Shown here piece by piece: positions 8,826-19,426 of a DNA stretch of 64,000 bases (its first letter is position 1; every line of letters starts with the position of its first letter). The stretch comes from Lentimicrobiaceae bacterium (GTDB lineage Bacteria > Bacteroidota > Bacteroidia > Bacteroidales > P3): contig JAFLTI010000003.1 in NCBI GenBank assembly GCA_022510485.1, positions 1-64,000 of the forward strand, given 5' to 3'. The notes beneath the pieces were generated by a model. It searched no databases. It was not told the origin of the DNA and saw nothing but the letters and a program-made list of their open reading frames with translations. The position numbers and the translations under genes are program-made.

Positions 8826-9496
8826 GAATAGACATCATCAGCCTTTTTCCCGAAATGTTTGCCGGTTTCTTAGCCTCATCCATTCCGGCAAGGGCTGTAA
8901 AAAAAGGTTTGTTTGAACTGCAATTGCACAACCTGCGCGATTACAGTACCGACCGCTACAAATCGGTAGACGACTATCCCTACGGGGGCGGGGCGGGCAT
9001 GGTAATAGGCATAGAGCCGGTAGACCGCTGCATCACCACGCTCAAAGAGGAGCGCGATTACGATGAAGTAATCTTTACCACGCCCGACGCGCCCGTGCTC
9101 GACCAGCCGACGGCAAACAGCCTTTCGTTATGTAAAAACCTCATTATTCTTTGCGGTCACTACAAGGGAGTAGACGAAAGGATAAGGGAACACCTGATTA
9201 CCAAAGAGATTTCGATAGGCGATTACGTGCTTTCGGGCGGTGAACTGGCGGCGGCGGTCATTACCGATTCGGTGGTGCGTTTGCTGCCGGGAGTGCTCAA
9301 CGATGAAACCTCTGCCTTAAGCGATTCGTTTCAAGACGGCTTGCTGTCTCCTCCCGTTTATACGCGCCCGGCAGAATACAAGGGCTGGAAAGTGCCCGAA
9401 GTGCTTTTGGGCGGCAACGACAAACTTAAGGAGGAATGGCGTTACGAAAAAGCTTTGGAAAGAACTAAAGAAAGAAAACCGTATTTGCTAAAATAA
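8822..9496 (+). CDS. tRNA (guanine-N1)-methyltransferase TrmD
   Basis: A 224-aa SAM-dependent enzyme that methylates G37 in tRNAs to limit frameshifting. Signatures include [13 protein letters not shown] at the N-terminus, [24 protein letters not shown] and [15 protein letters not shown], the last two belonging to the SAM-binding trefoil knot. The start is a GTG overlapping the previous stop (GTGA), preceded by AAAGGAG. The length is typical of the family. It is 5 nt from the phosphohexomutase gene. Confidence 0.95.
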   Translation: MRIDIISLFPEMFAGFLASSIPARAVKKGLFELQLHNLRDYSTDRYKSVDDYPYGGGAGMVIGIEPVDRCITTLKEERDYDEVIFTTPDAPVLDQPTANSLSLCKNLIILCGHYKGVDERIREHLITKEISIGDYVLSGGELAAAVITDSVVRLLPGVLNDETSALSDSFQDGLLSPPVYTRPAEYKGWKVPEVLLGGNDKLKEEWRYEKALERTKERKPYLLK

Positions 9497-9501
9497 AAAC
9501 T

Positions 9502-10851
9502 ATGGGAGCGTTCAAAGCCTACGACATTCGCGGCGTGTATAACCGCGATTTCAACAAAGAAGACGTTTATAAGATAGGCTATTTTCTGCCTGAATTGCTT
9601 CATACCCAAAAGATTTTGGTGGGTCGCGACGTGCGTGTTTCTTCTCCCGAAATCTTTGCCTATTTCTGCAAGGGAGCCGAAGATGCGGGTGCGGAGGTGT
9701 ACGATTTGGGCATCTGTACCACGCCTATGGTATATTGGGCTACCGCCGAATTTGGATTCAAGGCTTCGGTAATGATTACCGCCTCCCACAATCCCAAAGA
9801 ATATAACGGCTTAAAGATTTCGCGCGAAAACGCGCTGCCGGTGGGTTACGATACAGGTCTTGGCGAATTGGAACGCTGGCTCAAAGAAAGGGTTGTGCTG
9901 CCAAAAGAAAATAAGGGCAAGACTATAGATTTTGACAAGAAGTCCGAATATATCGCCTTTCAGAAACAATGGGTCAGCCCCGATACCGACTACCTCAAGA
10001 TTGCCGTAGATTGCAGCAACGGTATGGCATCGCTCTTTGTGCATGAACTTTTGGGCAATAAGCCTGCCTATATTTTCGATACGCTCGACGGTACTTTTCC
10101 CAATCACGAAGCCAATCCGCTCGAACCCGAAAACATCAAGGACATCTGCCGCTTGGTAAAGGAAACCAAAGCCGATATAGGCGTTATCTTTGACGGCGAT
10201 GCCGATAGGGTGATGTTTGTAGACGAAAACTCCGAGTTTATCTCGCCCGACCTGATGATTGCCGTTTTAGGCAATTATTTCTTAAAAGAAAAAGGTCTTA
10301 AAGGCAAGGTGCTGCAAGATATACGTACCTCCAAGGCGGTACGCACCTATGTGGAATCTTTGGGAAGCACTATGGAGATGTGGAGGGTGGGTCGCGCCTA
10401 TGCCGCGCTTAAGTTGCGCGAGATAGACGGTATCTACGGAGGTGAATTGGCTGGCCATTATTACTTCCGCGACTTTAATTATTCGGATTCGGGGCTTATG
10501 GCTTGCAGCCTGCTTCTGGGCATCTTTGCCGCTCTCAAACGCCAAGGCGTAAGCGTTTCGCAAACTATTGCCTCCATTGCCACCTACGCCAATTCGGGCG
10601 AAGTAAACTTTAAGCTCGACAACAAGCAAGAAGCTATGGAGGCTCTGCGCGCTCACTTTACGGCAGAAGAAGAACCCTCGGCTTTCTACGACTTTGACGG
10701 CTACCGCATCGAGTTCAAAGAATGGTGGTTCAATGTGCGCCCCTCCAATACAGAGCCTTATCTGCGGCTTATTATGGAGGCTACTTCGCGCAAACTGTTA
10801 GACGAAAAGTTGACGGTTGCAAAAGAAATCATAGAAAGATGCCGCGCTTAA
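9502..10851 (+). CDS. phosphomannomutase/phosphoglucomutase family protein
   Basis: A 449-aa alpha-D-phosphohexomutase that interconverts hexose 6- and 1-phosphates. The four-domain pattern is visible: AYDIRGVYN at the start, the phosphoserine loop [13 protein letters not shown] (about residues 92-104), the metal loop [12 protein letters not shown] (about 230) and the phosphate-binding [11 protein letters not shown] near the C-terminus. The enzyme could feed mannose-1-phosphate to the guanylyltransferase at 3578. Its last 13 nt overlap the smpB start. Confidence 0.9.
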   Translation: MGAFKAYDIRGVYNRDFNKEDVYKIGYFLPELLHTQKILVGRDVRVSSPEIFAYFCKGAEDAGAEVYDLGICTTPMVYWATAEFGFKASVMITASHNPKEYNGLKISRENALPVGYDTGLGELERWLKERVVLPKENKGKTIDFDKKSEYIAFQKQWVSPDTDYLKIAVDCSNGMASLFVHELLGNKPAYIFDTLDGTFPNHEANPLEPENIKDICRLVKETKADIGVIFDGDADRVMFVDENSEFISPDLMIAVLGNYFLKEKGLKGKVLQDIRTSKAVRTYVESLGSTMEMWRVGRAYAALKLREIDGIYGGELAGHYYFRDFNYSDSGLMACSLLLGIFAALKRQGVSVSQTIASIATYANSGEVNFKLDNKQEAMEALRAHFTAEEEPSAFYDFDGYRIEFKEWWFNVRPSNTEPYLRLIMEATSRKLLDEKLTVAKEIIERCRA

Positions 10852-11297
10852 AATCAGATGTCCGCATCAAAAATAAAAAAGCCGAGTATCAGTTTTTTCT
10901 TATAGACCGATATACGGCAGGCATTGTACTTACCGGCACTGAAATCAAATCTATCAGGGCGGGCAAGGCGAGTGTGGGCGAATGTTTTTGCGTGTTTATA
11001 GGTTCAGAACTGTTTATTAAAAATATGTACATAGCCGAATACAGTCACGGTTCGGCTTTCAATCACGCGCCCCGCCGCGACCGCAAACTATTGCTCACTA
11101 AGCGCGAGTTGCGCAAACTGCAAAGTAAGATTAAAGAAAAGGGGCTTACGATAATTCCCGTAGTGCTTTTTATAGACGAAAACGGCAGGGCTAAAATAGA
11201 AATCGCGCTTGCCAAGGGTAAAAAACTCTACGACAAGCGCGAAACGCTAAAAGAAAAAGACCTTAAGCGTCAGCTTCAACGCGGTCGAGACGAATAG
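10839..11297 (+). CDS. SsrA-binding protein SmpB
   Basis: A 152-aa tmRNA-binding protein that delivers tmRNA to stalled ribosomes. The start is ATG at 10839, beginning [13 protein letters not shown] frame continues upstream inside the mutase gene but has no SmpB homology there. Family motifs are [39 protein letters not shown] and [12 protein letters not shown], followed by a basic tail ([13 protein letters not shown]) that enters the ribosomal mRNA channel. The tail-encoding 35 bp also encodes the end of ClpC on the other strand. Confidence 0.93.
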   Translation: MPRLKSDVRIKNKKAEYQFFLIDRYTAGIVLTGTEIKSIRAGKASVGECFCVFIGSELFIKNMYIAEYSHGSAFNHAPRRDRKLLLTKRELRKLQSKIKEKGLTIIPVVLFIDENGRAKIEIALAKGKKLYDKRETLKEKDLKRQLQRGRDE

Positions 11298-13812
11298 AAA
11301 GGCCGTCTTCTCCTTCCTTGCGCTCTACAAAAACGGTTTTTCCCTGCGGATTGTTGCCTTTTACCATAAGCTCCGCCAGCTCGTCTTCGATATAATGTTC
11401 AATGCAGCGGCGCAAGGGGCGGGCACCCAAGTCGGGATCCCAGCCTTTTTCTAACAGAAACTCTTTAGCCGCATCGCTCAGCTTCAAGTCAGCATCCATC
11501 TTGGCAAGGCGTTCCTGAAGTTTTGCCGTTTCGATGTCGATAATCTTAAAGATATTTTCTTTGCTGAGGTTGTTGAACACTAAAATATCGTCTATACGGT
11601 TCAGAAATTCGGGCGCGAAGTGGCGTTTGAGCGCCTTGTCGATAATGCTTTTTTCCCAGTCGGCTTTGCCGGCTTCTTTGGCTGAGGTCTGAAAACCTAC
11701 GCCGGAGCCGAATTCGCGCAATTGGCGTGAACCGAGGTTGGAGGTCATAATGACGATGGTGTTCTTAAAGTCTATTTTTCTACCTAAACCATCGGTAAGC
11801 TGCCCGTCGTCGAGCACTTGCAAAAGCAGGTTGAAAATATCGGGATGCGCCTTTTCTATTTCGTCAAAAAGCACGATGGAGTAAGGTTTGCGCCTTACCT
11901 TTTCGGTAAGCTGGCCTCCGTCTTCGTAACCCACGTAACCCGGAGGAGACCCGATAAGCCGCGACACATCGAATTTTTCCATGTATTCGCTCATATCCAC
12001 CCGAATCAAGGCACTTTCGGAATTGAACATATATTTGGCAAGGCATTTGGTGAGATAGGTTTTACCCACACCGGTAGGACCAAGAAAGATAAAACTGCCG
12101 ATGGGGCGGGAGGGGTCTTTCAGTCCCGTGCGGTTGCGGCGTATGGCGCGAACCAATTTATGAATCGCCTCGTTCTGTCCGATAACTTGATTTTGGAGCG
12201 TGTCTTCCATACTCAAAAGTTGCTCCATTTCGTTTTGAGCCACTTTCTGAATAGGCACGCCCGACATCATCGCCACTACGCCCGTAACGTCGTCTTCGCT
12301 TACTTCGGGGCGGTTGGCGTCGTTTTCTTCTTCCCAACGCTTGGTTTCTTCTTCCAGCTGCTTCTGCATCGTTCCCATCTCGTCGCGCAAGCCCGCCGCT
12401 TCTTCAAAACGCTGGTTCTTGATGGCTTCCACCATTTCCTTTTTGGTTTTGGCAATGGATTCTTCCAAGTGCGTGATAGGAGAGGGAATATCGGTGCGGC
12501 TCAAATGAACCTTGGCGCCGGCTTCATCCAAGGCGTCGATAGCCTTGTCGGGTAGAACGCGGTCGGTAATGTAGCGGTCGGTAAGTTCTATGCAGGCTTT
12601 GAGGGCTTCTTCGCTGTAAGAAACCATGTGGTGGTCTTCGTAACGACCCTTTATGTTGTGCAGGATTTCAAGCGTTTCTTCTTTGGAAGTGGCTTCTACC
12701 AGCACCTTTTGGAAACGGCGTTCCAAAGCCCCGTCTTTTTCTATGCTCTGGCGGTATTCGTCTAAGGTGGTGGCTCCAATGCACTGTATTTCGCCCCGGG
12801 CAAGCGCAGGCTTGAACATATTGGAGGCATCCAATGCGCCTGAGGTATTGCCCGCTCCCACAATCGTGTGGATTTCGTCTATAAATATGATTACTTCGGG
12901 ATGTTTTTGCAGTTCGTTGATAATGGCTTTCATACGCTCCTCGAACTGCCCCCTGTATTTGGTTCCTGCCACCACCGAGGCAATATCGAGGGTCAGAATC
13001 CGTTTGTTTTTGAGGCTATGCGGAATCTTATGGTCGGCAATGCGTTGCGCCAAGCCTTCGGCAATAGCCGATTTACCCACACCGGGGTCGCCTATCAGCA
13101 CGGGATTGTTCTTTTTGCGACGGCTCAGAATCTGAATGATGCGCTCTATTTCCCTTTCCCGCCCCACCACCGGGTCAAGCAGCTTTTCTGCCGCCGCCCG
13201 CGTAAGGTCTTTGCCAAAGTTGTCCAATACCGGCGTGTCGGTTTTAGAATTGGCAGCCTTGGGAACCTCGTTCCTCACCGCTTCCGAATCCTTTCTTCCG
13301 CCTTTTTCTTCGCCGTATTCGTGCATACCTATGCCTTCTTCCATATCCGCAGGAGTTTTGTCTTTGGTTTCTGCCGAAGTCTGTTTCTGCAATTTGGCGT
13401 TTATGCTTTCGTAGTTGATGCCTGCCGCATTGAGAATACCGGTAACGAAGCCCGAATCGTTCTTGAGTATAGCCAAAAGCGCGTGTTCGGGTTCCACTTG
13501 GTCCTGCCCCAGACGTTGGCTTTCTAAGTACATAATCCGTATTATGCGGGCAAGCTGTTCGTTTGTAGGCAGATTCCTCTCCGCCGGTACATCTTCGCGG
13601 GAGGCGGGACGGATAGAATCTTCAATTCGTTTGCGCAGGTTTTGCGCATCAAGCCCTTGTTCGGTTATGAGCCGGGCTGCCTTATTGTCACCTTGGCGCA
13701 AGATGCCCAGCACCACGTGTTCCACGCCCACATAGTTGTTGCCTATACGACCGGCTTCTTCCGTGCTGTAGTTAAGTATGGTTTGTAGAGTATCCGAAAT
13801 ATTGATTTTCAT
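11263..13812 (-). CDS. ATP-dependent Clp protease ATP-binding subunit ClpC
   Basis: An 849-aa AAA+ unfoldase that feeds proteins to ClpP. The order is an N-terminal Clp-N double repeat (about 1-150), the first ATPase domain with [13 protein letters not shown] and [13 protein letters not shown], a UVR-like middle segment ([15 protein letters not shown], about 430-445), and the second ATPase domain with [12 protein letters not shown] and [12 protein letters not shown]. It ends with the C-terminal D2-small domain ([17 protein letters not shown]). The UVR segment and short middle domain separate it from ClpB. The ATG lies only 4 nt after a perfect -7 box, so the mRNA should be leaderless. The gene converges on smpB with a 35-bp overlap. 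Confidence 0.95.
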   Translation of the reverse strand: MKINISDTLQTILNYSTEEAGRIGNNYVGVEHVVLGILRQGDNKAARLITEQGLDAQNLRKRIEDSIRPASREDVPAERNLPTNEQLARIIRIMYLESQRLGQDQVEPEHALLAILKNDSGFVTGILNAAGINYESINAKLQKQTSAETKDKTPADMEEGIGMHEYGEEKGGRKDSEAVRNEVPKAANSKTDTPVLDNFGKDLTRAAAEKLLDPVVGREREIERIIQILSRRKKNNPVLIGDPGVGKSAIAEGLAQRIADHKIPHSLKNKRILTLDIASVVAGTKYRGQFEERMKAIINELQKHPEVIIFIDEIHTIVGAGNTSGALDASNMFKPALARGEIQCIGATTLDEYRQSIEKDGALERRFQKVLVEATSKEETLEILHNIKGRYEDHHMVSYSEEALKACIELTDRYITDRVLPDKAIDALDEAGAKVHLSRTDIPSPITHLEESIAKTKKEMVEAIKNQRFEEAAGLRDEMGTMQKQLEEETKRWEEENDANRPEVSEDDVTGVVAMMSGVPIQKVAQNEMEQLLSMEDTLQNQVIGQNEAIHKLVRAIRRNRTGLKDPSRPIGSFIFLGPTGVGKTYLTKCLAKYMFNSESALIRVDMSEYMEKFDVSRLIGSPPGYVGYEDGGQLTEKVRRKPYSIVLFDEIEKAHPDIFNLLLQVLDDGQLTDGLGRKIDFKNTIVIMTSNLGSRQLREFGSGVGFQTSAKEAGKADWEKSIIDKALKRHFAPEFLNRIDDILVFNNLSKENIFKIIDIETAKLQERLAKMDADLKLSDAAKEFLLEKGWDPDLGARPLRRCIEHYIEDELAELMVKGNNPQGKTVFVERKEGEDGLSIRLDRVEADA

Positions 13813-13816
13813 ACCC

Positions 13817-13848
13817 CAAAGTTAGTGGTTTCCGAGGCACTGTACAAG
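13817..13848 (-). promoter_or_regulatory. clpC promoter abutting the start codon
   Basis: On the minus strand CTTG (13848-13845), 20 bp, and TAACTTTG (13824-13817) form a full consensus promoter. Only 4 nt separate the -7 box from the clpC ATG at 13812, so transcription should start at or very near the A of the start codon. Confidence 0.75.
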
Positions 13849-13940
13849 TTTTATGCCATGCCTCCGACAGTATGCCGCATAATTTTTTTGTCTGCAAAAA
13901 CGGCAGACTTTCGAGCCAATCTTTTGGCAAAAAATAAACA

Positions 13941-13972
13941 CTTGCTAAATCCCTTTGGATTTTGTAATTTCG
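13941..13972 (+). promoter_or_regulatory. gyrA promoter
   Basis: CTTG (13941-13944), a 20-bp spacer and TAATTTCG (13965-13972, one mismatch to TAnnTTTG) form a likely promoter, with a leader of about 40-45 nt to the ATG at 14022. It lies about 90 bp from the divergent clpC promoter. Confidence 0.55.
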
Positions 13973-14021
13973 TAGTTTCTTGAAAATACAAAAGTACCAC
14001 GTTTATAGAAAGTTAAGAGAA

Positions 14022-16553
14022 ATGGAAGAAAAGGAAGAGACAGAAGGTCAGGGAAGAATCGTGCGGGTCGATATTGAAAAACAGATGCAATCGGCCTATA
14101 TAGACTACTCCATGTCGGTTATCGTGGCACGTGCCTTGCCCGATGTGCGGGACGGTATGAAGCCTGTGCACCGCCGTATTCTCTATGCGATGAGCAAAGC
14201 GGGCGTAACCTCTACGGGCGGATACAAAAAATCCGCGAGGGTAGTGGGGGAAGTGCTCGGTAAGTACCACCCGCACGGAGACAGCTCCATTTACGGAGCT
14301 TTGGTGCGTATGGCGCAGGATTGGTCTATGCGTTATCCCTTGGTAGACGGTCAGGGTAACTTCGGTTCTATCGACAACGACCCGCCGGCGGCTATGCGTT
14401 ATACCGAAGCCAAGATGCGCAAGATAGCCGAATCCATGTTGGAGGATATAGACGAAGATACGGTGGATATGCAGCCCAATTTCGACGAATTGGAAAAAGA
14501 GCCGGTGGTGCTGCCCGCCCGCATACCCCACCTTTTGGTAAACGGTTCATCGGGTATTGCCGTAGGTATGGCAACCAATATGGCTCCGCACAATATGAGC
14601 GAGGTTTGCGACGGTATTGCCGCCTATATCGACAATAACGACATTACCATAGAAGAACTCATGCAGTGCGTAAAGGCACCCGATTTTCCCACCGGAGGCG
14701 TGATTTACGGCTACGACGGAGTTCGGGATGCGTTTATGACCGGTTCGGGGCGTATCGTGATTCGTGGAGAAGCCGAAATCGAAACCACCGACAGCGGCCG
14801 CAACCAGATTATCATCCGCTCCATTCCCTATATGGTGAACAAGTCGGAGATGATTCAGAAAATAGCGGGCTTGGTTACCGAAAAACGCATTGAGGGTATT
14901 GTGGATATCCGCGACGAGTCCAAGCGCGACGTACGTATCGTGTTCGACCTCCGCCATGATGCGGTTCCCAATGTGGTGCTCAACAAACTCTACCAGCAAT
15001 CGGCATTGCAGACCTCTTTCAGCGTAAACAATATCGCATTGGTTCACGGAAAGCCCTGTCTGCTCAACCTCAAAGACCTTATCGCCAACTTTGTGGAACA
15101 CCGCCACGAAGTGATAGTAAGGCGTACCAAATTCCGTTTGGCGGAAGCCGAAGCCCGCGCCCATATTCTGGCAGGTTTGCTCAAAGCCTTGGATCACTTA
15201 GACGAAATCATTGATCTTATACGTTCCTCCAAAACGATAGACGAAGCCAGACAGGGCTTGATGACCAAGTTCGAGTTTTCGGAAATACAGGCAAAGGCTA
15301 TTGTGGATATGCGCCTTGGGCAGCTTACCGGTTTGGAACGCGAAAAGTTGCAGAACGAATACGACGAAAAGCAACGCCTTATAGCCGAATACAACGCCCT
15401 GCTTTCCGACAAGGCTAAACGTATGGCTTTGGTAAAAGAAGAAATTCTTGAAATCAAGGCAAAATACGGCGATGAACGCCGCACCCGCATTGTGTACGAA
15501 TCGGCAAACTTCAATATCGAAGACACGATTCCCGATGAAGATATGGTGATTACCATTTCGCACATGGGCTACATCAAACGTACCCGTCTGGCGGAATATC
15601 GCCGCCAGAACCGGGGCGGAAAAGGTATGAAAGGTTCCGATGTGCGTACCGAAGACTTTGTGGAACACCTTTTTGTGGCATCCATGCACAACTATATGCT
15701 GCTCTTTACCGAACAGGGCAAGTGCTTTTGGATGCGCGTGTTCGATATTCCCGAAGGTTCGCGCCAGTCGAAAGGCAGAGCCTTGCAGAACCTGATGAAT
15801 ATCGCTTCCGACGACAAGGTAAAGGCGTATATCAACGTAAAGACCCTCAAAGACGAAGAGTATATCAACAACAACTACATAGTGCTCTGCACCAAGAAGG
15901 GTATCATTAAAAAGACCTCTTTGGAAGCCTATTCCCGTCCCCGTCAGAACGGTATCATTGCCGTAACCGTGCGCGAAGGCGACCAGTTGCTGGAAGCCAA
16001 ACTCACCACCGGTTCTTCGGTTATTATGATGGCATTGCGTTCCGGCAAGGCGATTCGTTTCCCCGAAGACAAAGTGCGTCCTATGGGGCGCGGTGCATCG
16101 GGTGTTCGCGGCATCAGCTTGGCGGGCGAAAACGATGAGGTGGTAGGTATGATCTGTCTTGACCCGAGTCAGGGCAGCGACGTATTGGTGGTATCCGAAA
16201 AAGGTTTTGGAAAGCGATCCGCCTTAGAAGACTATCGCGAAACCAACCGAGGCGGAAAGGGTGTAAAGACCATCAACATTACCGACAAAACCGGGGCTTT
16301 GATCGCTATAAAGGATGTTACCGATATGGACGATTTGATGATTATCAACAAGTCGGGCATCATCTTGCGTATGGCGGTAAAAGACCTCAGGGTAGTGGGA
16401 CGTGCCACGCAGGGTGTTAAACTGATTGAACTCAAGGGCAAGGATTCTATCGCTTCGGTAGCCAAGGTGGCTATGGACGAAGAAGACGAAGACGGCACAA
16501 TGGAAGAAGGTGCCGAAACTTCTGTGGATACCCCCGATGCCAACGAGGAATAA
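14022..16553 (+). CDS. DNA gyrase subunit A
   Basis: An 843-aa type II topoisomerase subunit. The breakage-reunion domain carries [31 protein letters not shown] and the catalytic Tyr127 in PPAAMRYTE. The C-terminal beta-pinwheel has a GyrA box variant, QNRGGKG, which favours GyrA over ParC. The start is ATG at 14022 (MEEKEETEG); a TTG at 13980 would add 14 residues but lies on the expected transcription start. In the quinolone region the E. coli Ser83 equivalent is Ser88, and the Asp87 equivalent is Gly92. The C-terminal tail is acidic ([11 protein letters not shown]). Confidence 0.94.
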   Translation: MEEKEETEGQGRIVRVDIEKQMQSAYIDYSMSVIVARALPDVRDGMKPVHRRILYAMSKAGVTSTGGYKKSARVVGEVLGKYHPHGDSSIYGALVRMAQDWSMRYPLVDGQGNFGSIDNDPPAAMRYTEAKMRKIAESMLEDIDEDTVDMQPNFDELEKEPVVLPARIPHLLVNGSSGIAVGMATNMAPHNMSEVCDGIAAYIDNNDITIEELMQCVKAPDFPTGGVIYGYDGVRDAFMTGSGRIVIRGEAEIETTDSGRNQIIIRSIPYMVNKSEMIQKIAGLVTEKRIEGIVDIRDESKRDVRIVFDLRHDAVPNVVLNKLYQQSALQTSFSVNNIALVHGKPCLLNLKDLIANFVEHRHEVIVRRTKFRLAEAEARAHILAGLLKALDHLDEIIDLIRSSKTIDEARQGLMTKFEFSEIQAKAIVDMRLGQLTGLEREKLQNEYDEKQRLIAEYNALLSDKAKRMALVKEEILEIKAKYGDERRTRIVYESANFNIEDTIPDEDMVITISHMGYIKRTRLAEYRRQNRGGKGMKGSDVRTEDFVEHLFVASMHNYMLLFTEQGKCFWMRVFDIPEGSRQSKGRALQNLMNIASDDKVKAYINVKTLKDEEYINNNYIVLCTKKGIIKKTSLEAYSRPRQNGIIAVTVREGDQLLEAKLTTGSSVIMMALRSGKAIRFPEDKVRPMGRGASGVRGISLAGENDEVVGMICLDPSQGSDVLVVSEKGFGKRSALEDYRETNRGGKGVKTINITDKTGALIAIKDVTDMDDLMIINKSGIILRMAVKDLRVVGRATQGVKLIELKGKDSIASVAKVAMDEEDEDGTMEEGAETSVDTPDANEE

Positions 16554-16591
16554 ACCCATAACAGAATACAAACCTTAAAAACAAAAGGGCT

Positions 16592-17740
16592 ATGAAAAAT
16601 AAGATTTTAGTTTTTGCAATAGCATTCTTTGCCGTAGGGCTTTGCTTTGCGCAGGAAAAGGCCGTTAAGTTGGCAAAAAAACAATACTCGCAGCAAAAGT
16701 GGAGCGAAGCTGCCGACAATATCGATGCGGCGGTTCAGAATCCCGAAACCGTAAATTCGCTGGACGCTTGGATTTTGCGTGGAAAGATATATCTTTCTAT
16801 TGCCAACAATCCGCTTCTTTCACGCGATTACCCCCTTGCCGCCGAATTGTCTAAGGAGTCGTTTGAACGCGCTTTGCGTATAGACCCCTCCGACAAGAAC
16901 TTGATTATGCTCCGTCAGGATATTCTTGCATTGGCGGATATTTTCTACGACAGGGGCGCGAACCAGTACGAACAGGCTGCCTATGAACAAGCTGTTCAGT
17001 CGTTTACCACCTCGATTGAAGTTTCGCAATTAGAAAGAGAATACGATACCAGTGCCGCCTTTAACATTGCCTTGTGTGCCCTTAACGCAGGCTTGTACGA
17101 CAAGGCGGTGGACTATGCCAAAATCGTTATTTCCAGCACGGTTGCCACACCCAATATCTATGCTATTCAAGCCGAATCTTATTTTCAGAGCGGCAAGCCA
17201 GACGAAGCGGTGGCGGCTATGGAAGAAGCCATTGCCCGTTTCCCCGAAGACAAGACGGTATATACCTCGGCATCTTCGATATTCTTGCGTATCGGTTTGA
17301 ACGAAAGAGCGAGCGAAATGTTGAATATCGCCCTCGAAAAATGGGGTGATGATGCCTCTTTCCAACTCTTTATCGGTATCGCTTACGAAAACGACAAACA
17401 ATACGAAAAGGCAGAAGCCGCCTATCAAAAGGCGCTTGAGCTCAATCCCGACTATATGGATGCCATTTTCGACTTGGGCGCGTTTTATGTAAATCAGGGA
17501 ATCCGCCTTAACGACGAAGCCAATGCCTTGCCTTTGGATGCCACTGCCGAATACGACCGCCTCAAAGCCGAAGCCAACGAATCTTTGAACAAGGCATTGC
17601 CTTATCTGCAACAGGTTCTCGAAGAACAACCCGACAACCTTAAGGTTATGATGACCTTGCGCGACGTTTACGTGCAGCTTGGCAAATTGGATGATGCCAA
17701 TGCCTTGCGCGAAAAGATAGATGCCTTGCAGGGCGAATAG
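16592..17740 (+). CDS. exported tetratricopeptide-repeat protein
   Basis: A 382-aa protein with a signal peptide (residues 1-20, cleavage after CFA) and a chain of TPR helices. Clear repeat units include AWILRGKIYLSIA, YEQAVQSFTTSIE, AEAAYQKALELNPDYMDA and LPYLQQVLEEQPDN. TPR arrays hold protein partners, and secreted ones in Bacteroidota often serve envelope assembly, but nothing here names the partner. It starts 38 nt after gyrA and is followed by a strong terminator, so it is probably the last gene of that transcript. Confidence 0.75.
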   Translation: MKNKILVFAIAFFAVGLCFAQEKAVKLAKKQYSQQKWSEAADNIDAAVQNPETVNSLDAWILRGKIYLSIANNPLLSRDYPLAAELSKESFERALRIDPSDKNLIMLRQDILALADIFYDRGANQYEQAAYEQAVQSFTTSIEVSQLEREYDTSAAFNIALCALNAGLYDKAVDYAKIVISSTVATPNIYAIQAESYFQSGKPDEAVAAMEEAIARFPEDKTVYTSASSIFLRIGLNERASEMLNIALEKWGDDASFQLFIGIAYENDKQYEKAEAAYQKALELNPDYMDAIFDLGAFYVNQGIRLNDEANALPLDATAEYDRLKAEANESLNKALPYLQQVLEEQPDNLKVMMTLRDVYVQLGKLDDANALREKIDALQGE

Positions 17741-17752
17741 TCAGTAATGAAA

Positions 17753-17799
17753 GTGTCTAAAAAGAGCGGTTCGGTTTCCGGGCCGCTCTTTTTAGACAC
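17753..17799 (+). terminator. intrinsic terminator (17-bp stem)
   Basis: The arms 17753-17769 and 17783-17799 pair perfectly around a 13-nt loop. The stem itself contains AAAAAGAGCGG/CCGCTCTTTTT, giving a T-run on either strand. It closes the gyrA-TPR unit just before the S41 protease gene. Confidence 0.85.
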
Positions 17800-17810
17800 C
17801 TAGCCATACT

Positions 17811-19424
17811 ATGAACACAGAAAGCAATCCGTTTTACTTTTGGCTGGCGGCAATCCTTGTGTTTTGCCTTGGGCTGCTGGCAGGCGCGGTGGTAATGCAG
17901 AGGCGTATCGCTCAGGTAAGACCGGTTATCAATTATGTGCAAGGTTCTAAGGTTGATGCGGTAATCCGCCTTATAGACGCCGATTATGTAGATACCGTAG
18001 ATAATGACAAATTGGTTTCGGCAGGGCTTGACGCCATATTGCACAGCCTCGACCCCCATTCGGTATATATGCCGCCCCAAGACTTTGAAAAGGCGGAAGA
18101 AGAGATACAGGGCAATTTTCAGGGCATAGGCGTGCAGTTCCGTATGATAGACGATACGGTAACCGTAATTATGCCCGTAAGCGGAGGTCCGTCGGAAAAA
18201 GTGGGCGTGCAGCCCGGCGACAGGATTATCGTGGCGGGAAACGATACCATTTCGGGCAAGAAAATGAATACCGACGAGGTAGTCAAACATCTCAAAGGTC
18301 CTAAGGGAACCAAGGTGCGCTTAGGCTTGCAGCGGGCGCAGGCGCAGGATTTGGTTTGGGTGGAGGTAAAGCGCGACTTGATTCCTACCTATAGCGTAGA
18401 TGTGCATTTTGTGGTGGAGCCGGGCATAGGCTATATCAAAGTGAGCAAGTTTTCTGCCACTACGGCGGCGGAGTTTGCCAAGGCGATGAAAGATTTAAGC
18501 AAGGCAGGCGTAAGGCAGCTGATTATAGACTTGCGCTCCAACGGAGGCGGTCTGCTCACCGCCTGTCTTGAAATGGCGGATATGTTTCTCGATGCCGGCA
18601 GTCCTATTGTATATACCGAGGGCAGAAACCGCAAACGTCAGGAAGTGCGTGCCACCGGCAGGGGAAAATACCGTGATATGGAATTGGTGGTGCTGATAGA
18701 CGAATGGTCGGCTTCTGCCAGCGAAATATTTGCCGGAGCCATACAGGACAACGACTGGGGCATTATTATCGGGCGGCGGTCTTTTGGCAAGGGCTTGGTG
18801 CAGGAGCAGATGGATTTGGGCGACGGCAGTGCCTTACGCCTCACTGTGGCGCGTTATTACACGCCCTCGGGTCGTTGCATACAAAAATCCTATGCCGGCG
18901 GTTACCAAGACTACGAAGAAGATCTGTTGCGCCGTTATCTCAACGGAGAAATGACGGGAACCGACAGCCTTTCTCGTTTTGATACGATAAAATATTATAC
19001 CGTAGGCGGCAGGGTGGTTTATGGCGGAGGCGGCATAGAACCGGATATAGTGCTGCCCTACAAAACCGACAGTCTGTTTGTGTATCAGAACCGTCTGAGC
19101 AATGGCGGTTATATTTACAGCTTCTCCTTCTCCTATACTAATAAAAATAGAGCGCAATTGAAAGCGGACTATCCCTCGGCGAAGCTGTTTACCGAAAAAT
19201 TTGAGGTGAGCGACGCTCTCTTTGAAGAGTTTTTACGCTATTGCGAACAAAAAGGTTTGGCGCCAGACGAAGCGAGCATTGCAAAATACAAGGACAATAT
19301 GAAACTCACGCTCAAAGCCCTTGTCGGTCGCGACCTCTACGATGATTTAGGCTTTTATCCCACCTATCTGCAAAGGGATGACGATTATATCGAAGCATTG
19401 CAACAACTACATAAAAACCGATAA
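17811..19424 (+). CDS. S41 family C-terminal processing protease
   Basis: A 537-aa periplasmic protease of the CtpA/Prc type, anchored by one N-terminal membrane segment (about residues 8-28). A PDZ domain (about 95-175, FQGIGVQFRM ... VQPGDRIIVAGNDT) precedes the catalytic domain. The catalytic serine lies in EWSASASEIF (Ser300-Ser304 region) and the general-base Lys327 in SFGKGLVQ. These proteases cut substrates with exposed C-termini and often process lipoproteins or murein hydrolases. The following TlpA-like gene begins 2 nt after the stop, so the two are probably co-transcribed. Confidence 0.9.
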   Translation: MNTESNPFYFWLAAILVFCLGLLAGAVVMQRRIAQVRPVINYVQGSKVDAVIRLIDADYVDTVDNDKLVSAGLDAILHSLDPHSVYMPPQDFEKAEEEIQGNFQGIGVQFRMIDDTVTVIMPVSGGPSEKVGVQPGDRIIVAGNDTISGKKMNTDEVVKHLKGPKGTKVRLGLQRAQAQDLVWVEVKRDLIPTYSVDVHFVVEPGIGYIKVSKFSATTAAEFAKAMKDLSKAGVRQLIIDLRSNGGGLLTACLEMADMFLDAGSPIVYTEGRNRKRQEVRATGRGKYRDMELVVLIDEWSASASEIFAGAIQDNDWGIIIGRRSFGKGLVQEQMDLGDGSALRLTVARYYTPSGRCIQKSYAGGYQDYEEDLLRRYLNGEMTGTDSLSRFDTIKYYTVGGRVVYGGGGIEPDIVLPYKTDSLFVYQNRLSNGGYIYSFSFSYTNKNRAQLKADYPSAKLFTEKFEVSDALFEEFLRYCEQKGLAPDEASIAKYKDNMKLTLKALVGRDLYDDLGFYPTYLQRDDDYIEALQQLHKNR

Positions 19425-19426
19425 AG

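Noticed and set aside
10722..10838. Longer SmpB starting inside the phosphohexomutase gene
   Set aside because: The extra 39 codons overlap the catalytic C-terminus of the mutase in another frame and have no SmpB similarity; ATG 10839 fits the family start.
11818..12555. Long + strand frame opposite clpC
   Set aside because: It mirrors the conserved AAA+ domains of clpC; GC-rich third positions on one strand commonly leave open frames on the other.
14022..16553. ParC (topoisomerase IV) instead of GyrA
   Set aside because: The C-terminal domain carries a near-consensus GyrA box (QNRGGKG) and the length matches GyrA.
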